A DNA stretch of 64,000 nt from an uncultured Saprospiraceae bacterium (GTDB lineage Bacteria > Bacteroidota > Bacteroidia > Chitinophagales > Saprospiraceae): NCBI GenBank assembly GCA_937959115.1, contig CALGAW010000013.1:62001-126000 (forward strand), written 5' to 3'. The translations under genes and the position numbers were made by a program. The notes below the pieces were generated by a model. The model ran no database searches. It was not told the DNA's origin and saw only the letters and a program-made list of their open reading frames with translations. The first letter of the stretch is position 1; every line of letters begins with the position of its first letter. This document shows, piece by piece, positions 1-9,762 of this stretch.

Positions 1-1
1 G

Positions 2-1216
2 CATCCTGAAAAAATGAATCAAGTACTGTTTGATCGTTCTTGGGAAGACAGTTACAATGATCCTGGGCAATTTGAGACAAAAACCAACCAATTCGGTAGA
101 CAAGTTCTACTTACCGCTGATGATGGGAATAGCTTGTTTCTTATGGGAAGTGGTGCATCACCAGAAGGCAAATTCCCGTTTATTGACAAACTAAACTTTG
201 CCACCTCAGAACACCAACGAATCTGGCAATGCGAAGCACCCTATTATGAGATTCCAATTGCTTTGCTAAATCCTGATTCTATGCGGGTGCTAACTCGATT
301 GGAAGCGGCTAAAACAGTTCCAAACTATATTATTCGTAATGTAATGACAGGAGATGTTAAGACTTTAACCGATTTCCCTCATCCGTATAAGCATTTAAAA
401 GACATGGAGCACCAATTGCTTCGCTACAAACGACGCGATGGTGTAGAACTAACTGCCAAGCTGTATTTACCCTTGCATTATAATGTACAAACACAAGGCC
501 CATTGCCTGTATTGATGTGGGCATATCCAAGAGAATATAAAAATGCAGATGCTGCTGGACAATTAACCGATTCTCCTTATCAATTCCCTTCAATTCATAC
601 GCACTCCCCACTCTACTTATTGACTCAGGGGTATGCTGTACTCGAAGATTTTGGGATGCCTATTGTGGGTGAAGGGGATGACCAACCAAATGAGACCTTT
701 GTGGATCAGATCACTATGAATGCAAAGGCAGCTATCGACAAATTGGTTGAAATGGGCGTCGCAGATCCAAAACGTATTGCAGTAGGCGGGCATTCGTATG
801 GTGCGTTTATGACAGCGAACCTCTTGTGCCATACAAACTTTTTTGCGGCAGGTATTGCTAGAAGTGGGGCTTACAACAGGACACTGACACCCTTCGGCTT
901 TCAATCAGAAGAACGAACCTTCTGGGAAGCCACGAAAACCTATATGGATATGAGTCCGTTTTCACATGCCAATAAGATTAAAACGCCCTTGCTTCTTATA
1001 CACGGAGAAGCAGATAACAATTCTGGAACGTATCCGATGCAAAGTGAGCGGCTGTTTAATGCCATTAAGGGACATGGAGGGGAAGTACGACTGGTGATGT
1101 TACCCCACGAAAGCCATAGCTATCAATCAGAGGAGTCTGTAAAGCACATGCTTTGGGAAATGGTCACTTGGCTGGACGCTCATTTAATGGTAAAAACTCC
1201 AGTGCCGACCTCCTAG
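2..1216 (+). CDS. S9 family peptidase (prolyl oligopeptidase-like), C-terminal part
   Basis: The reading frame is open to the left edge (codons for HPEK precede the first visible Met at 14), so only about the last 404 residues are present. This is the alpha/beta-hydrolase half of a prolyl-oligopeptidase-type serine peptidase, probably of the glutamyl-endopeptidase-like subgroup. Counting from the Met at 14, the nucleophile elbow GGHSYGAFM holds Ser261, HGEADNNSG holds the catalytic Asp334, and LPHESHSY holds the catalytic His368, so the triad is complete. The N-terminal beta-propeller and any signal peptide lie outside the window. Such enzymes cleave peptides in the periplasm or at the cell surface. 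The gene converges on the T9SS protein at 1236 with a 19-bp gap and no evident hairpin. Confidence 0.9.
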   Translation, partial: HPEKMNQVLFDRSWEDSYNDPGQFETKTNQFGRQVLLTADDGNSLFLMGSGASPEGKFPFIDKLNFATSEHQRIWQCEAPYYEIPIALLNPDSMRVLTRLEAAKTVPNYIIRNVMTGDVKTLTDFPHPYKHLKDMEHQLLRYKRRDGVELTAKLYLPLHYNVQTQGPLPVLMWAYPREYKNADAAGQLTDSPYQFPSIHTHSPLYLLTQGYAVLEDFGMPIVGEGDDQPNETFVDQITMNAKAAIDKLVEMGVADPKRIAVGGHSYGAFMTANLLCHTNFFAAGIARSGAYNRTLTPFGFQSEERTFWEATKTYMDMSPFSHANKIKTPLLLIHGEADNNSGTYPMQSERLFNAIKGHGGEVRLVMLPHESHSYQSEESVKHMLWEMVTWLDAHLMVKTPVPTS

Positions 1217-1235
1217 TAATTATCTTTAAACTCGA

Positions 1236-3113
1236 CTAATTAACAAGTAGTTTCTTTGTCACGCGCTTACCATCAAATGTAAGTTTTAACAGGTAAGTAC
1301 CTGGAGCAATGTTACTTAGATCAATGGCGTGCTCGATTTGACTTGCCGCTAAAGCTTGAGACATAATTTCCTTACCTGTAATATCCTGAATTACAGCTAA
1401 TCCTTCTGTTCGAAATTCAGTGTCTGTGATCAATTGTACTGTATTTCCTCCTTTGATTGGGTTAGGGAACAGTGTAATCTGATGATCGTCTTTTATATAA
1501 TTTACTGTAACGACTTTAGTATGTGTAAACGACTTATCCAGATCTACCATTCGAAGTCGGTAATACACATAGCCTCCAGGCGGATTTGCATCATTAAACT
1601 GATATCGGATTTTCTGATTTGAGGAGCCCGCTGCTTGAACCAAACCAATCACCTCAAAATCGATTTTGTCACGACTTCTTTGTACTTCGAAGAAGTCAGT
1701 ATTTTGTTCAGATGCTGTAATCCATTCTATATCAACTTTATTATAGTCATTAAGATTTGCTTTTAAGCTAATAAGCTCAACTGGAAGAGCGACAGTGAAA
1801 TCGTCGTTGGGGTCTAATGGGTCGGTTCCATTGAGGCATTCCTGATAATTACTTAACCCACCGTTGTCACAATCTATATTTCCAGGAAGGTCACTACAAT
1901 TGGCTGATGAATCAATGCCAGGGCAAGGACCTTCCACCACAAGTCTGTTTTCTGTTGTTATTCCTAGATCCACATTTCCAAATTCGGCCAACCCATACCT
2001 ATTGTCGAACACCTGCCAATCAACATAATCTGTGTAGGAATAATGATTACAATTGGTAGTCTCTAGCAATAGATCAGTTGCTTGTAGTGCAGATCTGAAA
2101 ATCGTATCATTTTTAGTTTGCTCAATTCCATAAAAGCTTTCATTTTTTACTAAGCGTTGAACATTCGTATTGTGATAGCGAAATTCCCCCCACTGAGGTG
2201 GTGAAGAATAGGCTGCTAATTCTGCAAAATCAAAAGACTGTTTAAGATTATTTTGATAAGAAACACCAGCGTTCCCAGTGACATCTGTAATCCTTCGATC
2301 AAATGTGTATACAAGACCTTGTGGAAGGTAGTTTATGGTAGTAATAGAATCTCTAAACAATTTAATATTGGAATTATCTACGACGTTTTCCCAATTTAGT
2401 ATTTCACCTTGCTGGTAATTAACTATGTCTTCGAGGCTAGGAGGCGTAACACCACCCTTAAAACCTGGTTTTTCAATTCCAATAATTTTAATTGAAGTAA
2501 AATCGATATGTGCAGGATGGTGAATAAACAATTGGAAGGGAACAAATTCAATTACCCCAAAACTCTTTGACACGATTAACTTAAAGTTATTCACTCCTAC
2601 TTGTCCTGGGCTTGATCCATTCGCAGAAAGCGAAAATGTTTTGACCGAATCAACCACACCAAAAACAAGGTCTTCCTCTTTAGATACACAGGTGATATTA
2701 ATTACATCATAATCGTTAAGTGTATCAGTCGAAACAATATTCCAAAATTGACCAACTTCAGAATCAGCGTAATAAGTAAATTCACCATACAGTGGCTGGG
2801 ATGAAGGTGCTGGATACTGAGTAAGTCCGGGAGCAACATATAGCTCATCGAAATGCCATCGATATTTTTCTAACATCCCTAAACTATAATAGGTAGAATC
2901 AAAAGCACATCCATTTGATCCAGAAAAATCAGTGTATTTATTACTTGTTAGGTGGTAAGGAACCATCGCAGGTTGCACAATAAACCAGTCTAATGCAGCT
3001 GCATCCTCATTATAGAAATACATTTTTTGATTTGGAGGAAATAAATCCCAATCAGCTGCTAATAGCGCCTCGGAGCAAAATAATGCGATTAAAAATAATA
3101 ATGTTGATTTCAT
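1236..3113 (-). CDS. T9SS-secreted surface protein with type A sorting domain
   Basis: A 625-residue exported protein. It has a signal peptide (MKSTLLFLIALFCSEALLAA), a long region without a recognisable enzymatic domain, a short Asp/Asn-rich stretch near residue 415 (DCDNGG...NGTDPLDPNDDF) like thrombospondin type 3 calcium-binding repeats, a fibronectin-like segment (LPVELISLKANL onward) that commonly precedes T9SS tails, and a C-terminal sorting domain of about 75 residues with LFPNPIKGG and a final KKLLVN. The family pattern implies export by Sec, translocation across the outer membrane by T9SS and removal of the tail. Function is unknown; the N-terminal 400 residues match nothing I recognise. 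It stands alone between convergent and divergent neighbours. Confidence 0.85.
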   Translation of the reverse strand: MKSTLLFLIALFCSEALLAADWDLFPPNQKMYFYNEDAAALDWFIVQPAMVPYHLTSNKYTDFSGSNGCAFDSTYYSLGMLEKYRWHFDELYVAPGLTQYPAPSSQPLYGEFTYYADSEVGQFWNIVSTDTLNDYDVINITCVSKEEDLVFGVVDSVKTFSLSANGSSPGQVGVNNFKLIVSKSFGVIEFVPFQLFIHHPAHIDFTSIKIIGIEKPGFKGGVTPPSLEDIVNYQQGEILNWENVVDNSNIKLFRDSITTINYLPQGLVYTFDRRITDVTGNAGVSYQNNLKQSFDFAELAAYSSPPQWGEFRYHNTNVQRLVKNESFYGIEQTKNDTIFRSALQATDLLLETTNCNHYSYTDYVDWQVFDNRYGLAEFGNVDLGITTENRLVVEGPCPGIDSSANCSDLPGNIDCDNGGLSNYQECLNGTDPLDPNDDFTVALPVELISLKANLNDYNKVDIEWITASEQNTDFFEVQRSRDKIDFEVIGLVQAAGSSNQKIRYQFNDANPPGGYVYYRLRMVDLDKSFTHTKVVTVNYIKDDHQITLFPNPIKGGNTVQLITDTEFRTEGLAVIQDITGKEIMSQALAASQIEHAIDLSNIAPGTYLLKLTFDGKRVTKKLLVN

Positions 3114-3750
3114 TTTCAGTTTTTGTTGTCACACAACCTACTTTAATAATGAAAATTTCATTCTTCAGAGCAGATCATTTGGATTTTCTCAGTAAGATAA
3201 CTTACCAAGCAGCCTATCTTATTCCTTCCTTGTAAACAATTACCTCAATAGAAGACTTTCAACTCACTTTTACGAATAAAAGACTCCAAAAATAGGTTTA
3301 TGGTTTAGAAAAGGAATATTCTTGGCTGGAACAGTGTTAACATAACTATAACAATTAGATGGGCGAATTTTAGGATTGGTTGCATGGTATCTAACATGTT
3401 AATAACTATTTATTAAGGTAAGATCATCAATGACTATTTCTCTTTTAAAACATATTTAAATCAAGCCGATACCTTCCAACACAAATCACTGACTAACAAA
3501 CCCATACCGATGTAAAACTCGTGTAATTATACTTTTTACAGTAAGATATTTTGAATCTTGTTTTAAAATATTATCCACAATTATATCCCAATTTAATTTT
3601 GTCCTAAAAGAATCTACCACCTCTTTGATTCGAATTTTCTAATTAGTTTTTTTTAATTATTCTTAACATTTAATGTCGTTCCATATAAATCTGCCTATTC
3701 TTAGTAAAACATTTTAATTAAATTTGAACTCAATACTTCAAAACGGCGAT
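3114..3750. other. AT-rich intergenic region
   Basis: About 640 bases between the divergent T9SS gene and the small ORF at 3751. I see no tRNA, no coding frame with convincing composition, no strong hairpin and no TTTG-N19-TAnnTTTG promoter. It presumably holds the promoters of both flanking units, but none can be assigned by eye. Confidence 0.5.
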
Positions 3751-3846
3751 ATGAGATTCCTAATTTGTGTTTTACTCCTTCCACTTTTTTGGCGTTCCTC
3801 TTGTGTTACAAATTCTTCTGGTAAAAACTCAATTAGCAATAGATGA
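3751..3846 (+). CDS. 31-residue lipoprotein-like peptide translationally coupled to next gene
   Basis: An ATG at 3751 opens a 31-codon frame whose TGA stop overlaps the ATG of the zinc-ribbon gene in the sequence ATGA (3843-3846). The peptide starts MRFLICVLLLPLFW, a positive charge followed by a hydrophobic stretch, and then RSSC, resembling a short lipoprotein signal with Cys18, although Arg at -3 is atypical for a lipobox. It is polar after the Cys. Seen: the overlap and the hydrophobic N-terminus. Inferred: it is translated and may act as a leader cistron for the downstream gene. It could equally be chance. Confidence 0.4.
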   Translation: MRFLICVLLLPLFWRSSCVTNSSGKNSISNR

Positions 3847-4415
3847 AACGTGGAAAGAGAAAACAAAGACCAATTTGCCCCTGTTGTAATATTGGTCGAC
3901 ATCTAAAGGAGATGGAAATTGTAGTTGGATTGTTTCAAGAATACCACGACAAACAATTCCCCAATCTGGAAACAAAAATTAAGGATCAAGATTTTCTCCA
4001 GGCTGATTTTGAGTGGGCTTGCGACGTATGCATTACAGCAAGAAAAGCGGTAATCGCTATACCTAGTAAACAGGTAACGAGTGGCTATCCAAATATGGCT
4101 TATTCGGATACACTCTATACTTGTGGGACCTGCGAGAATGATTTTTTATTCCATAAGGAAGAAAAGCAATTGTGGTACGAAAAATTACAGTTCTCAACTT
4201 CATCCATTCCATACAACTGTACAGCATGTCGCAAAACGATTCGGAAGCAGAAAAACGAGAACAAACAGCTTTCTGCTTTACTACGAAAGCCTGAACCTGA
4301 GCTTTCGAAAGTGGAACTTCAGCAAATCATTGCACTTTACAAAGAATGGGATAAGCCAGAGAAAGTTGCCTATTTCAACTCTGTACTGAAAAAAAAATGG
4401 TTCTTATCTCGATAA
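3843..4415 (+). CDS. zinc-ribbon domain protein
   Basis: A 190-residue, probably cytoplasmic protein with three CxxC pairs. The first is CPCC near residue 13; the second is CDVC near residue 60; the third is CGTC near residue 98, paired with CTAC about 30 residues later. The third module, YTCGTCENDFLF...WYEKL...PYNCTACRKTIRKQ, follows the pattern of the probable zinc-ribbon family (zf-trcl), in which a CxxC, an aromatic/Glu patch and a CxxCR motif bind one zinc. The C-terminus (LSKVELQQIIALYKEWDKPEKVAYF) is helical. No enzymatic domain is visible. It begins inside the stop codon of the 3751 ORF and its last codons contain the terminator of the convergent membrane-protein gene. Function unknown, possibly nucleic-acid binding. 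Confidence 0.7.
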   Translation: MKRGKRKQRPICPCCNIGRHLKEMEIVVGLFQEYHDKQFPNLETKIKDQDFLQADFEWACDVCITARKAVIAIPSKQVTSGYPNMAYSDTLYTCGTCENDFLFHKEEKQLWYEKLQFSTSSIPYNCTACRKTIRKQKNENKQLSALLRKPEPELSKVELQQIIALYKEWDKPEKVAYFNSVLKKKWFLSR

Positions 4416-4418
4416 GAA
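4389..4418 (-). terminator. intrinsic terminator of the 4430-5491 gene
   Basis: On the minus strand, 12 bases after the stop of the membrane-protein gene, a perfect 7-bp stem (4412-4418 with 4401-4407, tetraloop 4408-4411) is followed by CCA and nine T (4397-4389). The element lies within the last codons of the convergent zinc-ribbon gene. Confidence 0.65.
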
Positions 4419-4429
4419 AATGGTCTTAT

Positions 4430-5491
4430 TTACTCACAATAATCAAAAAAGTAATCACGATAAAGTGAGCAGAACCGAGCAGGCGGCACCTCACCAGAAG
4501 ATTTCAGCATGGCATTGATTTTAAAGGATAGTTGACTCAATTTCACACTAGTTTCTCCTTGCTGAGCTTTATACAGTGCTTCGAATGCCTTAAACTCTTG
4601 AGTTAATTGTGATGCCTTTGGCGGGGGAATGGTTTCCGTCTTTTTACTAGCAGGCAATAGATCATGCGTTTCTACAGTGGAGGTAAACAATTGTACAAAA
4701 CCAAAACAGCTAAATAGAATCAAGCCTAGACCAATCAGCTTATAATCACTATAATATCCAAGCGAACAGCCCACTGCCAACAAGCACAGTAACGCCACAA
4801 TAATCAACTTTCGATGCCGGTTTAGCAGTCCTTCAGTTCGATTCACCGTTTCTAATGTTGGAGGTGCCTGCTGTATTTGTGATCTCTCAGAAAAGACCAT
4901 TGGCTCCTTGGATGGTTGCCATTCTGTAACGGCAATCGGAATATGATTGTCTAAAAAGGTAGGCGGTGCCCAACGATTTGCTGTAATCACTAGAAGTCCA
5001 AGCAAAATTGGAAGACACATGGCTCTCCAGAACCGAGTTTTCATGATGCGTAACCAGATAAAGACTAGGGGCAATGCGATCCAGATAATCCGAACAATAG
5101 AACTTGACGAGTAGAGCGAATTGGAGGTAGGTGACTCCCCAATATCTAGCGCACACTCAAGAATCCACCAGAAACTAGTCACTGTAAGCTGCAGCCATTC
5201 AACAATATTCCACATATTGACGGTGGGGAGTTGCTTTGCCCAAGCAATACAATTGACAAACAACAATAGTGCAAAGGGAGTAACAATAAACGCCATGACT
5301 GAACCAACAAGGCCTCTTGTGATTAAGATTGCTTTATCTACTCCTTTCACTTCCAGGTAATTATTGAGCTTAGAAAGTGCAAACAAGAGGATTAATAGAA
5401 ACAGAAGCCAAGGCCAGTGTAATTGAATAAAACCCACTGGATCAGTTAAGAAACTACCTATAAACGCACGCCATGTTCCTCCTTCTTCCAT
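4430..5491 (-). CDS. multi-pass inner-membrane protein, unknown
   Basis: A 353-residue integral membrane protein of no family I recognise. Hydrophobic segments lie at about residues 25-42, 58-86, 133-150, 155-172, 229-246 and 251-268; the C-terminal 80 residues are soluble. The last region (ASQLTQEFKAFEALYKAQ...LSQLSFKINAMLK) looks like the helical C-terminus that follows the TM bundle in some Bacteroidota proteins found beside MoxR/VWA (BatA-like) clusters, but no such genes are present here, so this is not a functional call. It is monocistronic, with a terminator at 4389-4418 and an upstream region rich in ATTAAT words. Confidence 0.6.
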   Translation of the reverse strand: MEEGGTWRAFIGSFLTDPVGFIQLHWPWLLFLLILLFALSKLNNYLEVKGVDKAILITRGLVGSVMAFIVTPFALLLFVNCIAWAKQLPTVNMWNIVEWLQLTVTSFWWILECALDIGESPTSNSLYSSSSIVRIIWIALPLVFIWLRIMKTRFWRAMCLPILLGLLVITANRWAPPTFLDNHIPIAVTEWQPSKEPMVFSERSQIQQAPPTLETVNRTEGLLNRHRKLIIVALLCLLAVGCSLGYYSDYKLIGLGLILFSCFGFVQLFTSTVETHDLLPASKKTETIPPPKASQLTQEFKAFEALYKAQQGETSVKLSQLSFKINAMLKSSGEVPPARFCSLYRDYFFDYCE

Positions 5492-5534
5492 CTTACAAAA
5501 TTATTAAACTAATTATTAATTCACAATGAAATAG

Positions 5535-5661
5535 CTAATGTTTAATTGTGAGCAAACTCAATTGTTAATGTTTAATTATTAATTGTGGTTATTATGTTGA
5601 AATCTGATTGTCCATCCCTCAAGTATTTGTTTGTTGTTCATTATTGATCATTAAACATTAA
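5535..5661. repeat. TTAATGTTTAAT direct and inverted repeats
   Basis: The word TAATGTTTAAT occurs at 5536-5546 and again within TTAATGTTTAAT at 5565-5576, each followed within 11 bases by AATTGTG. Its exact 12-base inverse ATTAAACATTAA lies at 5650-5661. The stretch is intergenic between two minus-strand genes. A related TTGATCATTAA word is shared between 5644-5654 and 54769-54779. It could be a binding-site cluster or simple AT-rich sequence. Confidence 0.4.
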
Positions 5662-5678
5662 TCATTGTTTTCCTTGTT

Positions 5679-7133
5679 CTAATGGTTAATCGATTCCAAA
5701 GTTGTTTTCAACCATCCTACATTTATCAACGGACTGGTATTCTCGATTTCTTCTAGGAGTTCAGGCTTTAGTTTACGGAGATTATACTTTACATTCCCTA
5801 GTTTTCTGACCAATCGGATAAAATTGGAGTATGTATTTTTCATATTTTCCGGAATATCTTCATTTCTAAGTAAATACAATCGAAAAGACTCCAAATTTGA
5901 CATTAGCAATTCGACTTCAGACAACTCAAAAGCGGTTTGAATCATCAGTGTTTTGTAGTAAAGATGATAATAGAAATCGATAAACTCGACGTCAGAGAAC
6001 TGAATCATTCTAAGGTAGTCAAGGGCTTCTAGAAATTGTTTTTTTGCAAATTTCAATGCAGCCATATTGTAAGCATACACGTTTTCTCGTAAGCCTTCAA
6101 CGACTTTCTCCTTGTACGCTCCCATAAACTGTTGTGCCCATTCAAATTCACTTAGATCGATCGCAATGTTGACGATATTTCTATAATGGTGGTGCGAAAT
6201 ACGGTTATCCTCAGTAAGAATTGGTTTTTTGAGGACGAGCTGATAAACTATAAAACTCTCAGCCAGGAACTCATTTTTACCTGCGTAGGTTTTCCAACGG
6301 GCATAATTTAGCAATAGAGTGTACAAAAATCTAAGTTCGAGTATAGGCAGTTCAGATTCAAAGGATTGTAGGTCTGCTTTAAACTGATAATAACATTGGT
6401 CGTTGTCAAAATCTTTTAGCATTAAAACAACGCCGTGATATAACCGAATGAACGGAATTTCAAGGAATTTAGGGTCTCGTTCCAGATAACTGAGCAACTC
6501 GTCAATTAGCTTTAAATCGTACTTTCCAACAATCCGTTGGCGGTTAAGAGCGATTGCTGAATATTTTAGTTTTTCTGCTAAATAATAAATGTCCAAATTG
6601 TCTACAACTTCCTGTAAACTACTGCGTTTAGCTCGATTATCAGTTATCGTTGTGTACCGATAAGATTCTAACTCAACTTGAAACTGATAGTAGTAAAAGC
6701 TTGCATCTTTGAACGGATCGGTCTCAATTTTTTTAAGGATTGCGTTTAATCGTTTTTCGAACAAAAAGTATAACCGACGCTGGTGTAATGCATTTAACAA
6801 GTTCGTTGACCGTAGCCGAGGGCGAGTTTCAAATGCGGTGTATTCGAAATACGTTTCAATCAGTTTTACAAAATCAGAAACAAGGGCTCTTAATAGGCTG
6901 TCACTGTAGGACTTAGACTTACCAAACACCGTAGAAAACAATACAATTTTATCTATCCTAGTATAGTGGGGATGTTTTTTTATCAAGGAATAATAAAGCA
7001 GTTTAATCTTTTTATTTTTATTGAAAAAAGGGCTTTCTACCAATTCTCCTAGTCGTCGCAAATCCTTAGCCGATAAACTAGATAATATATTTGTCACCTT
7101 ACTTTTAAAATAAACAGTTTGGTTTTCAATCAT
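5679..7133 (-). CDS. conserved all-helical protein, unknown function
   Basis: A 484-residue soluble protein with no signal peptide. Its N-terminus (LSAKDLRRLGELVESPFFNKNKKIKLLYYSL) has the pattern of a family I associate with Saprospiria, long helical proteins in which a conserved SPFFN motif near residue 34 is followed by TPR-like helices. The rest is rich in aromatic and Leu-heptad helices. No catalytic motif is visible. It is separated from neighbours by AT-rich gaps on both sides and is probably transcribed alone. Function unknown; the helical-repeat reading comes from residue pattern only. Confidence 0.65.
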   Translation of the reverse strand: MIENQTVYFKSKVTNILSSLSAKDLRRLGELVESPFFNKNKKIKLLYYSLIKKHPHYTRIDKIVLFSTVFGKSKSYSDSLLRALVSDFVKLIETYFEYTAFETRPRLRSTNLLNALHQRRLYFLFEKRLNAILKKIETDPFKDASFYYYQFQVELESYRYTTITDNRAKRSSLQEVVDNLDIYYLAEKLKYSAIALNRQRIVGKYDLKLIDELLSYLERDPKFLEIPFIRLYHGVVLMLKDFDNDQCYYQFKADLQSFESELPILELRFLYTLLLNYARWKTYAGKNEFLAESFIVYQLVLKKPILTEDNRISHHHYRNIVNIAIDLSEFEWAQQFMGAYKEKVVEGLRENVYAYNMAALKFAKKQFLEALDYLRMIQFSDVEFIDFYYHLYYKTLMIQTAFELSEVELLMSNLESFRLYLLRNEDIPENMKNTYSNFIRLVRKLGNVKYNLRKLKPELLEEIENTSPLINVGWLKTTLESINH

Positions 7134-7519
7134 AAATCAACCTATTCATTAATTATTTTTTACTGCAAATCCATATTTAACAATGCAACATAACTTACTG
7201 TATTACAAGGAAAATAAAACATTTCTCCTCAATAGTTACGCCTAAATTTACTATATTTTTTACTGCATTTTATAAAAATTGTACTTTTTCTAATAAATAG
7301 GATAAGATATCTTGCAACTGTATTTGAAATTCATGGATATTTTAAAAGTTATATCTTATTTAATTGAAACATTATAGTAATACAAACGTAAAAGTAAAAT
7401 ATTCAAATGTGTTGATGAATAAGTAATTAAACCTAAAATTTCCAATTATTTAACTAAACCTAAACTATTAAAATTCTCCATTAAAAGTTCAACACTACAA
7501 TCTTTCTAAAGAGTAGGTA
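7134..7519. other. AT-rich divergent intergenic region
   Basis: About 390 bases between divergent genes. Extremely AT-rich, with no tRNA-like fold, convincing promoter box pair or repeat seen. Confidence 0.5.
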
Positions 7520-9580
7520 ATGATTAATGTATTTAAGTTGATTCTTTTTTTGGTTCTAAGTATAAATGTAATAACGACTTATGGGCAAAATGGCAAATAT
7601 GATGTACGGTTAGTTCAAACAGATTTTGAGTATGACCCTTGTCTAAACAAGGGTAAAGTCAACATCGATATTGAGATAAAAGCAACGAACATCGGTAGTC
7701 AATTTTATATCGCCGATCAAAATTATCGGTTTAAATATGACGCTTCAGTTCTTTCTAATCCTCAAATTGTTTCGGAGCTAAAACTTTCAGGGCTTTTATA
7801 TGGTCCAGGATATATTGCCAATTTTGAACCACATCACTTGACAGGCTCCCTAGGAGATGTCGTAAGTTACAATGTTGTAATGAGCGGAGGTTCAGGTTAT
7901 CCAATAAGTCAAAAAGGGTTCACAAAAGTAGGAACGCTTTCATTTGATTTAATAAATAATACTTCTTCGCAATTAAAATGGTTAAAGGAATTAGATTTTC
8001 CACCAACCTTTGTTGCAGAGAAAGTTGGAGGGCAGAACGGAATACTGTATGAGGCAAAAGGTAAACATTTTAATGCCACTTCTGTCGACTCACTATCTGG
8101 CAATCCGGTTCCTACAAGAAGGAATCAGAACCTCCATATATGCTCCGGTCAAACGGAAAAGATCTTTGAATATTCGGTAAAAAACGGAACATCCTATGAT
8201 TTCAGGATACTGCCCCAAAACGCAGGTAGATTTGTGTCCGACAGCACTAATGTGAATCACGTACATGTTGTCTATAACCACTCAGCCTCTACTGGCGTTC
8301 GGGTAATTGCAGGAAAATCACACCCTTGTAATTTTGTTCCGCATTTAGAATGGTCAGTTCAATTTGATCAGGATGGTGTCTCTCCAGGAGATGTAAATTT
8401 GGACGGTTACATTGACTGGAGCACTGATGCAACTGCACAGCTATACGCAAAAGCTCAGTTTTTTGAGTATAGTCAATCATTCAATCACATTAATAGTTAT
8501 TATAGACCTAAAGATCGATTTAATATCCTCCAACCCTTTGTTTATGATCATGAATCGTACGATTATACATGTCAATACAGTAAACCTTGGACGGCAGATA
8601 TCGGTCCCCTAAATTATAACCTTAATGGTCAATTGAACAATCTCAAGCATGCTGATACAAATGGTGACGGTATATTACTTACCAATACTAGCACTGGCGA
8701 CTATCGGCATACCTTAGTGGATTTGGACAACCTTTGGGGAGGCCCTCTAGATGCGGACATAATTGTTAGAAATCATTTTCTTAAAACGGCACCACATCCA
8801 GGATATCAAGCAAGTGGCGCAAAAGATGTATTAGAAATTATTCCTTTAGATTCAACAATTTCAGCAGGACAAGAATTAAGATTACAAGTTAATTTAGGGA
8901 AAACAAACTTCCCTGTAAATGATGTACAAAGTATTGGTTTTATTGTTGAATTTACATACGGCTCTTACAAGAATCCTATCCTCAAACTTGGGAATTCAAA
9001 CTTAGGAAACCCGAATCACTTATATGTGTCAGATTATCCTGTACTTAACCACAAAACAAATCCTTACTGGTATATCGCATTATCAAGGGAAGACCTCTCG
9101 GGAGCGTCTTTTAGCGGCCAAGAACTTTGTAGAATTATTTGTGAGGTTACTATTGCCGGGTTGGGAAATCCACAGAATCCAAATAAGCAGGGAGAAGTAG
9201 CAATTAACGTTCATGATGTTGTTGTCATTCATTCTTCAGGACAAATGACAACGCTGAATGGCAACTCAGTTACTATTCCAACTTCAACCACTCCAAAAAA
9301 CAATGTACTTCGAACTGCTATCGATTCAGACTTTCAAATCTATCCTAATCCGGCAACTAACCTATTAAACGTTACTTTTCCAGCGATCAATTCGGAAGAA
9401 AACGCCTTAATACGGATCATAAGCCCAATTGGAGTAACGGTAACAGAACAGCGATTGACACAGGATCAAAACGGATTTACTTCTCTTCCTCTAGCAGAGT
9501 TTCCAGCAGGAATATACTTTGTAGAATTTATAAAAGGAAGGTTTAGCCAAACTAAACGATTGGTCATCGCTTCAAACTAG
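7520..9580 (+). CDS. T9SS surface protein with dockerin-like calcium motifs
   Basis: A 686-residue exported protein. It has a signal peptide (MINVFKLILFLVLSINVITTYGQ), an N-terminal beta-rich region resembling cohesin-like secreted modules, then two EF-hand/dockerin-type loops: DVNLDGYID near residue 292 and DTNGDG near residue 379, each with the Dx[NT]xDG calcium pattern. The second beta-rich region (VLEIIPLDSTISAGQELRL onward) again looks cohesin-like. The C-terminus is a type A sorting domain beginning FQIYPNPATN and ending KRLVIASN. The duplicated cohesin-like/dockerin-like order suggests a structural or adhesive surface role, which is inference. Two tandem terminator-like units follow the stop. 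Confidence 0.85.
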   Translation: MINVFKLILFLVLSINVITTYGQNGKYDVRLVQTDFEYDPCLNKGKVNIDIEIKATNIGSQFYIADQNYRFKYDASVLSNPQIVSELKLSGLLYGPGYIANFEPHHLTGSLGDVVSYNVVMSGGSGYPISQKGFTKVGTLSFDLINNTSSQLKWLKELDFPPTFVAEKVGGQNGILYEAKGKHFNATSVDSLSGNPVPTRRNQNLHICSGQTEKIFEYSVKNGTSYDFRILPQNAGRFVSDSTNVNHVHVVYNHSASTGVRVIAGKSHPCNFVPHLEWSVQFDQDGVSPGDVNLDGYIDWSTDATAQLYAKAQFFEYSQSFNHINSYYRPKDRFNILQPFVYDHESYDYTCQYSKPWTADIGPLNYNLNGQLNNLKHADTNGDGILLTNTSTGDYRHTLVDLDNLWGGPLDADIIVRNHFLKTAPHPGYQASGAKDVLEIIPLDSTISAGQELRLQVNLGKTNFPVNDVQSIGFIVEFTYGSYKNPILKLGNSNLGNPNHLYVSDYPVLNHKTNPYWYIALSREDLSGASFSGQELCRIICEVTIAGLGNPQNPNKQGEVAINVHDVVVIHSSGQMTTLNGNSVTIPTSTTPKNNVLRTAIDSDFQIYPNPATNLLNVTFPAINSEENALIRIISPIGVTVTEQRLTQDQNGFTSLPLAEFPAGIYFVEFIKGRFSQTKRLVIASN

Positions 9581-9641
9581 ATAAGTTTCCTAATAGTTAG
9601 AAATAATCTTTGAAATTATTTTCGAAGAATTGTGTTGGTTT

Positions 9642-9676
9642 AGATTCCCACGCTCATGTGTGGGAATCTTATTTTA
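9642..9676 (+). terminator. first terminator-like hairpin after the 7520 gene
   Basis: A 10-bp perfect stem AGATTCCCAC/GTGGGAATCT with an 8-base loop, followed by TATTTTA. The T tract is imperfect, so termination may be partial. Confidence 0.55.
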
Positions 9677-9762
9677 TCCGAATTACCGAATAATAAAAAT
9701 ATATAACCAGAGGTAAAAAGTTACTTCTGATTACCTTTTCGAAGGATTGTGTTGGTCACACG

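Noticed and set aside
4081-4389. Overlapping plus-strand frame inside the zinc-ribbon gene
   Set aside because: Shadow frame with no domain; the CxxC pairs lie in the 3843 frame.
7134-7519. tRNA or rRNA in the larger gaps
   Set aside because: No cloverleaf, TTCRANNC-type T-loop within a fold or rRNA-like segment was found in any intergenic region.
9619-9755. Possible CRISPR repeat pair
   Set aside because: Only two copies, spacer of about 97 bases containing a hairpin, and no cas genes; better read as a duplicated RNA/terminator element.
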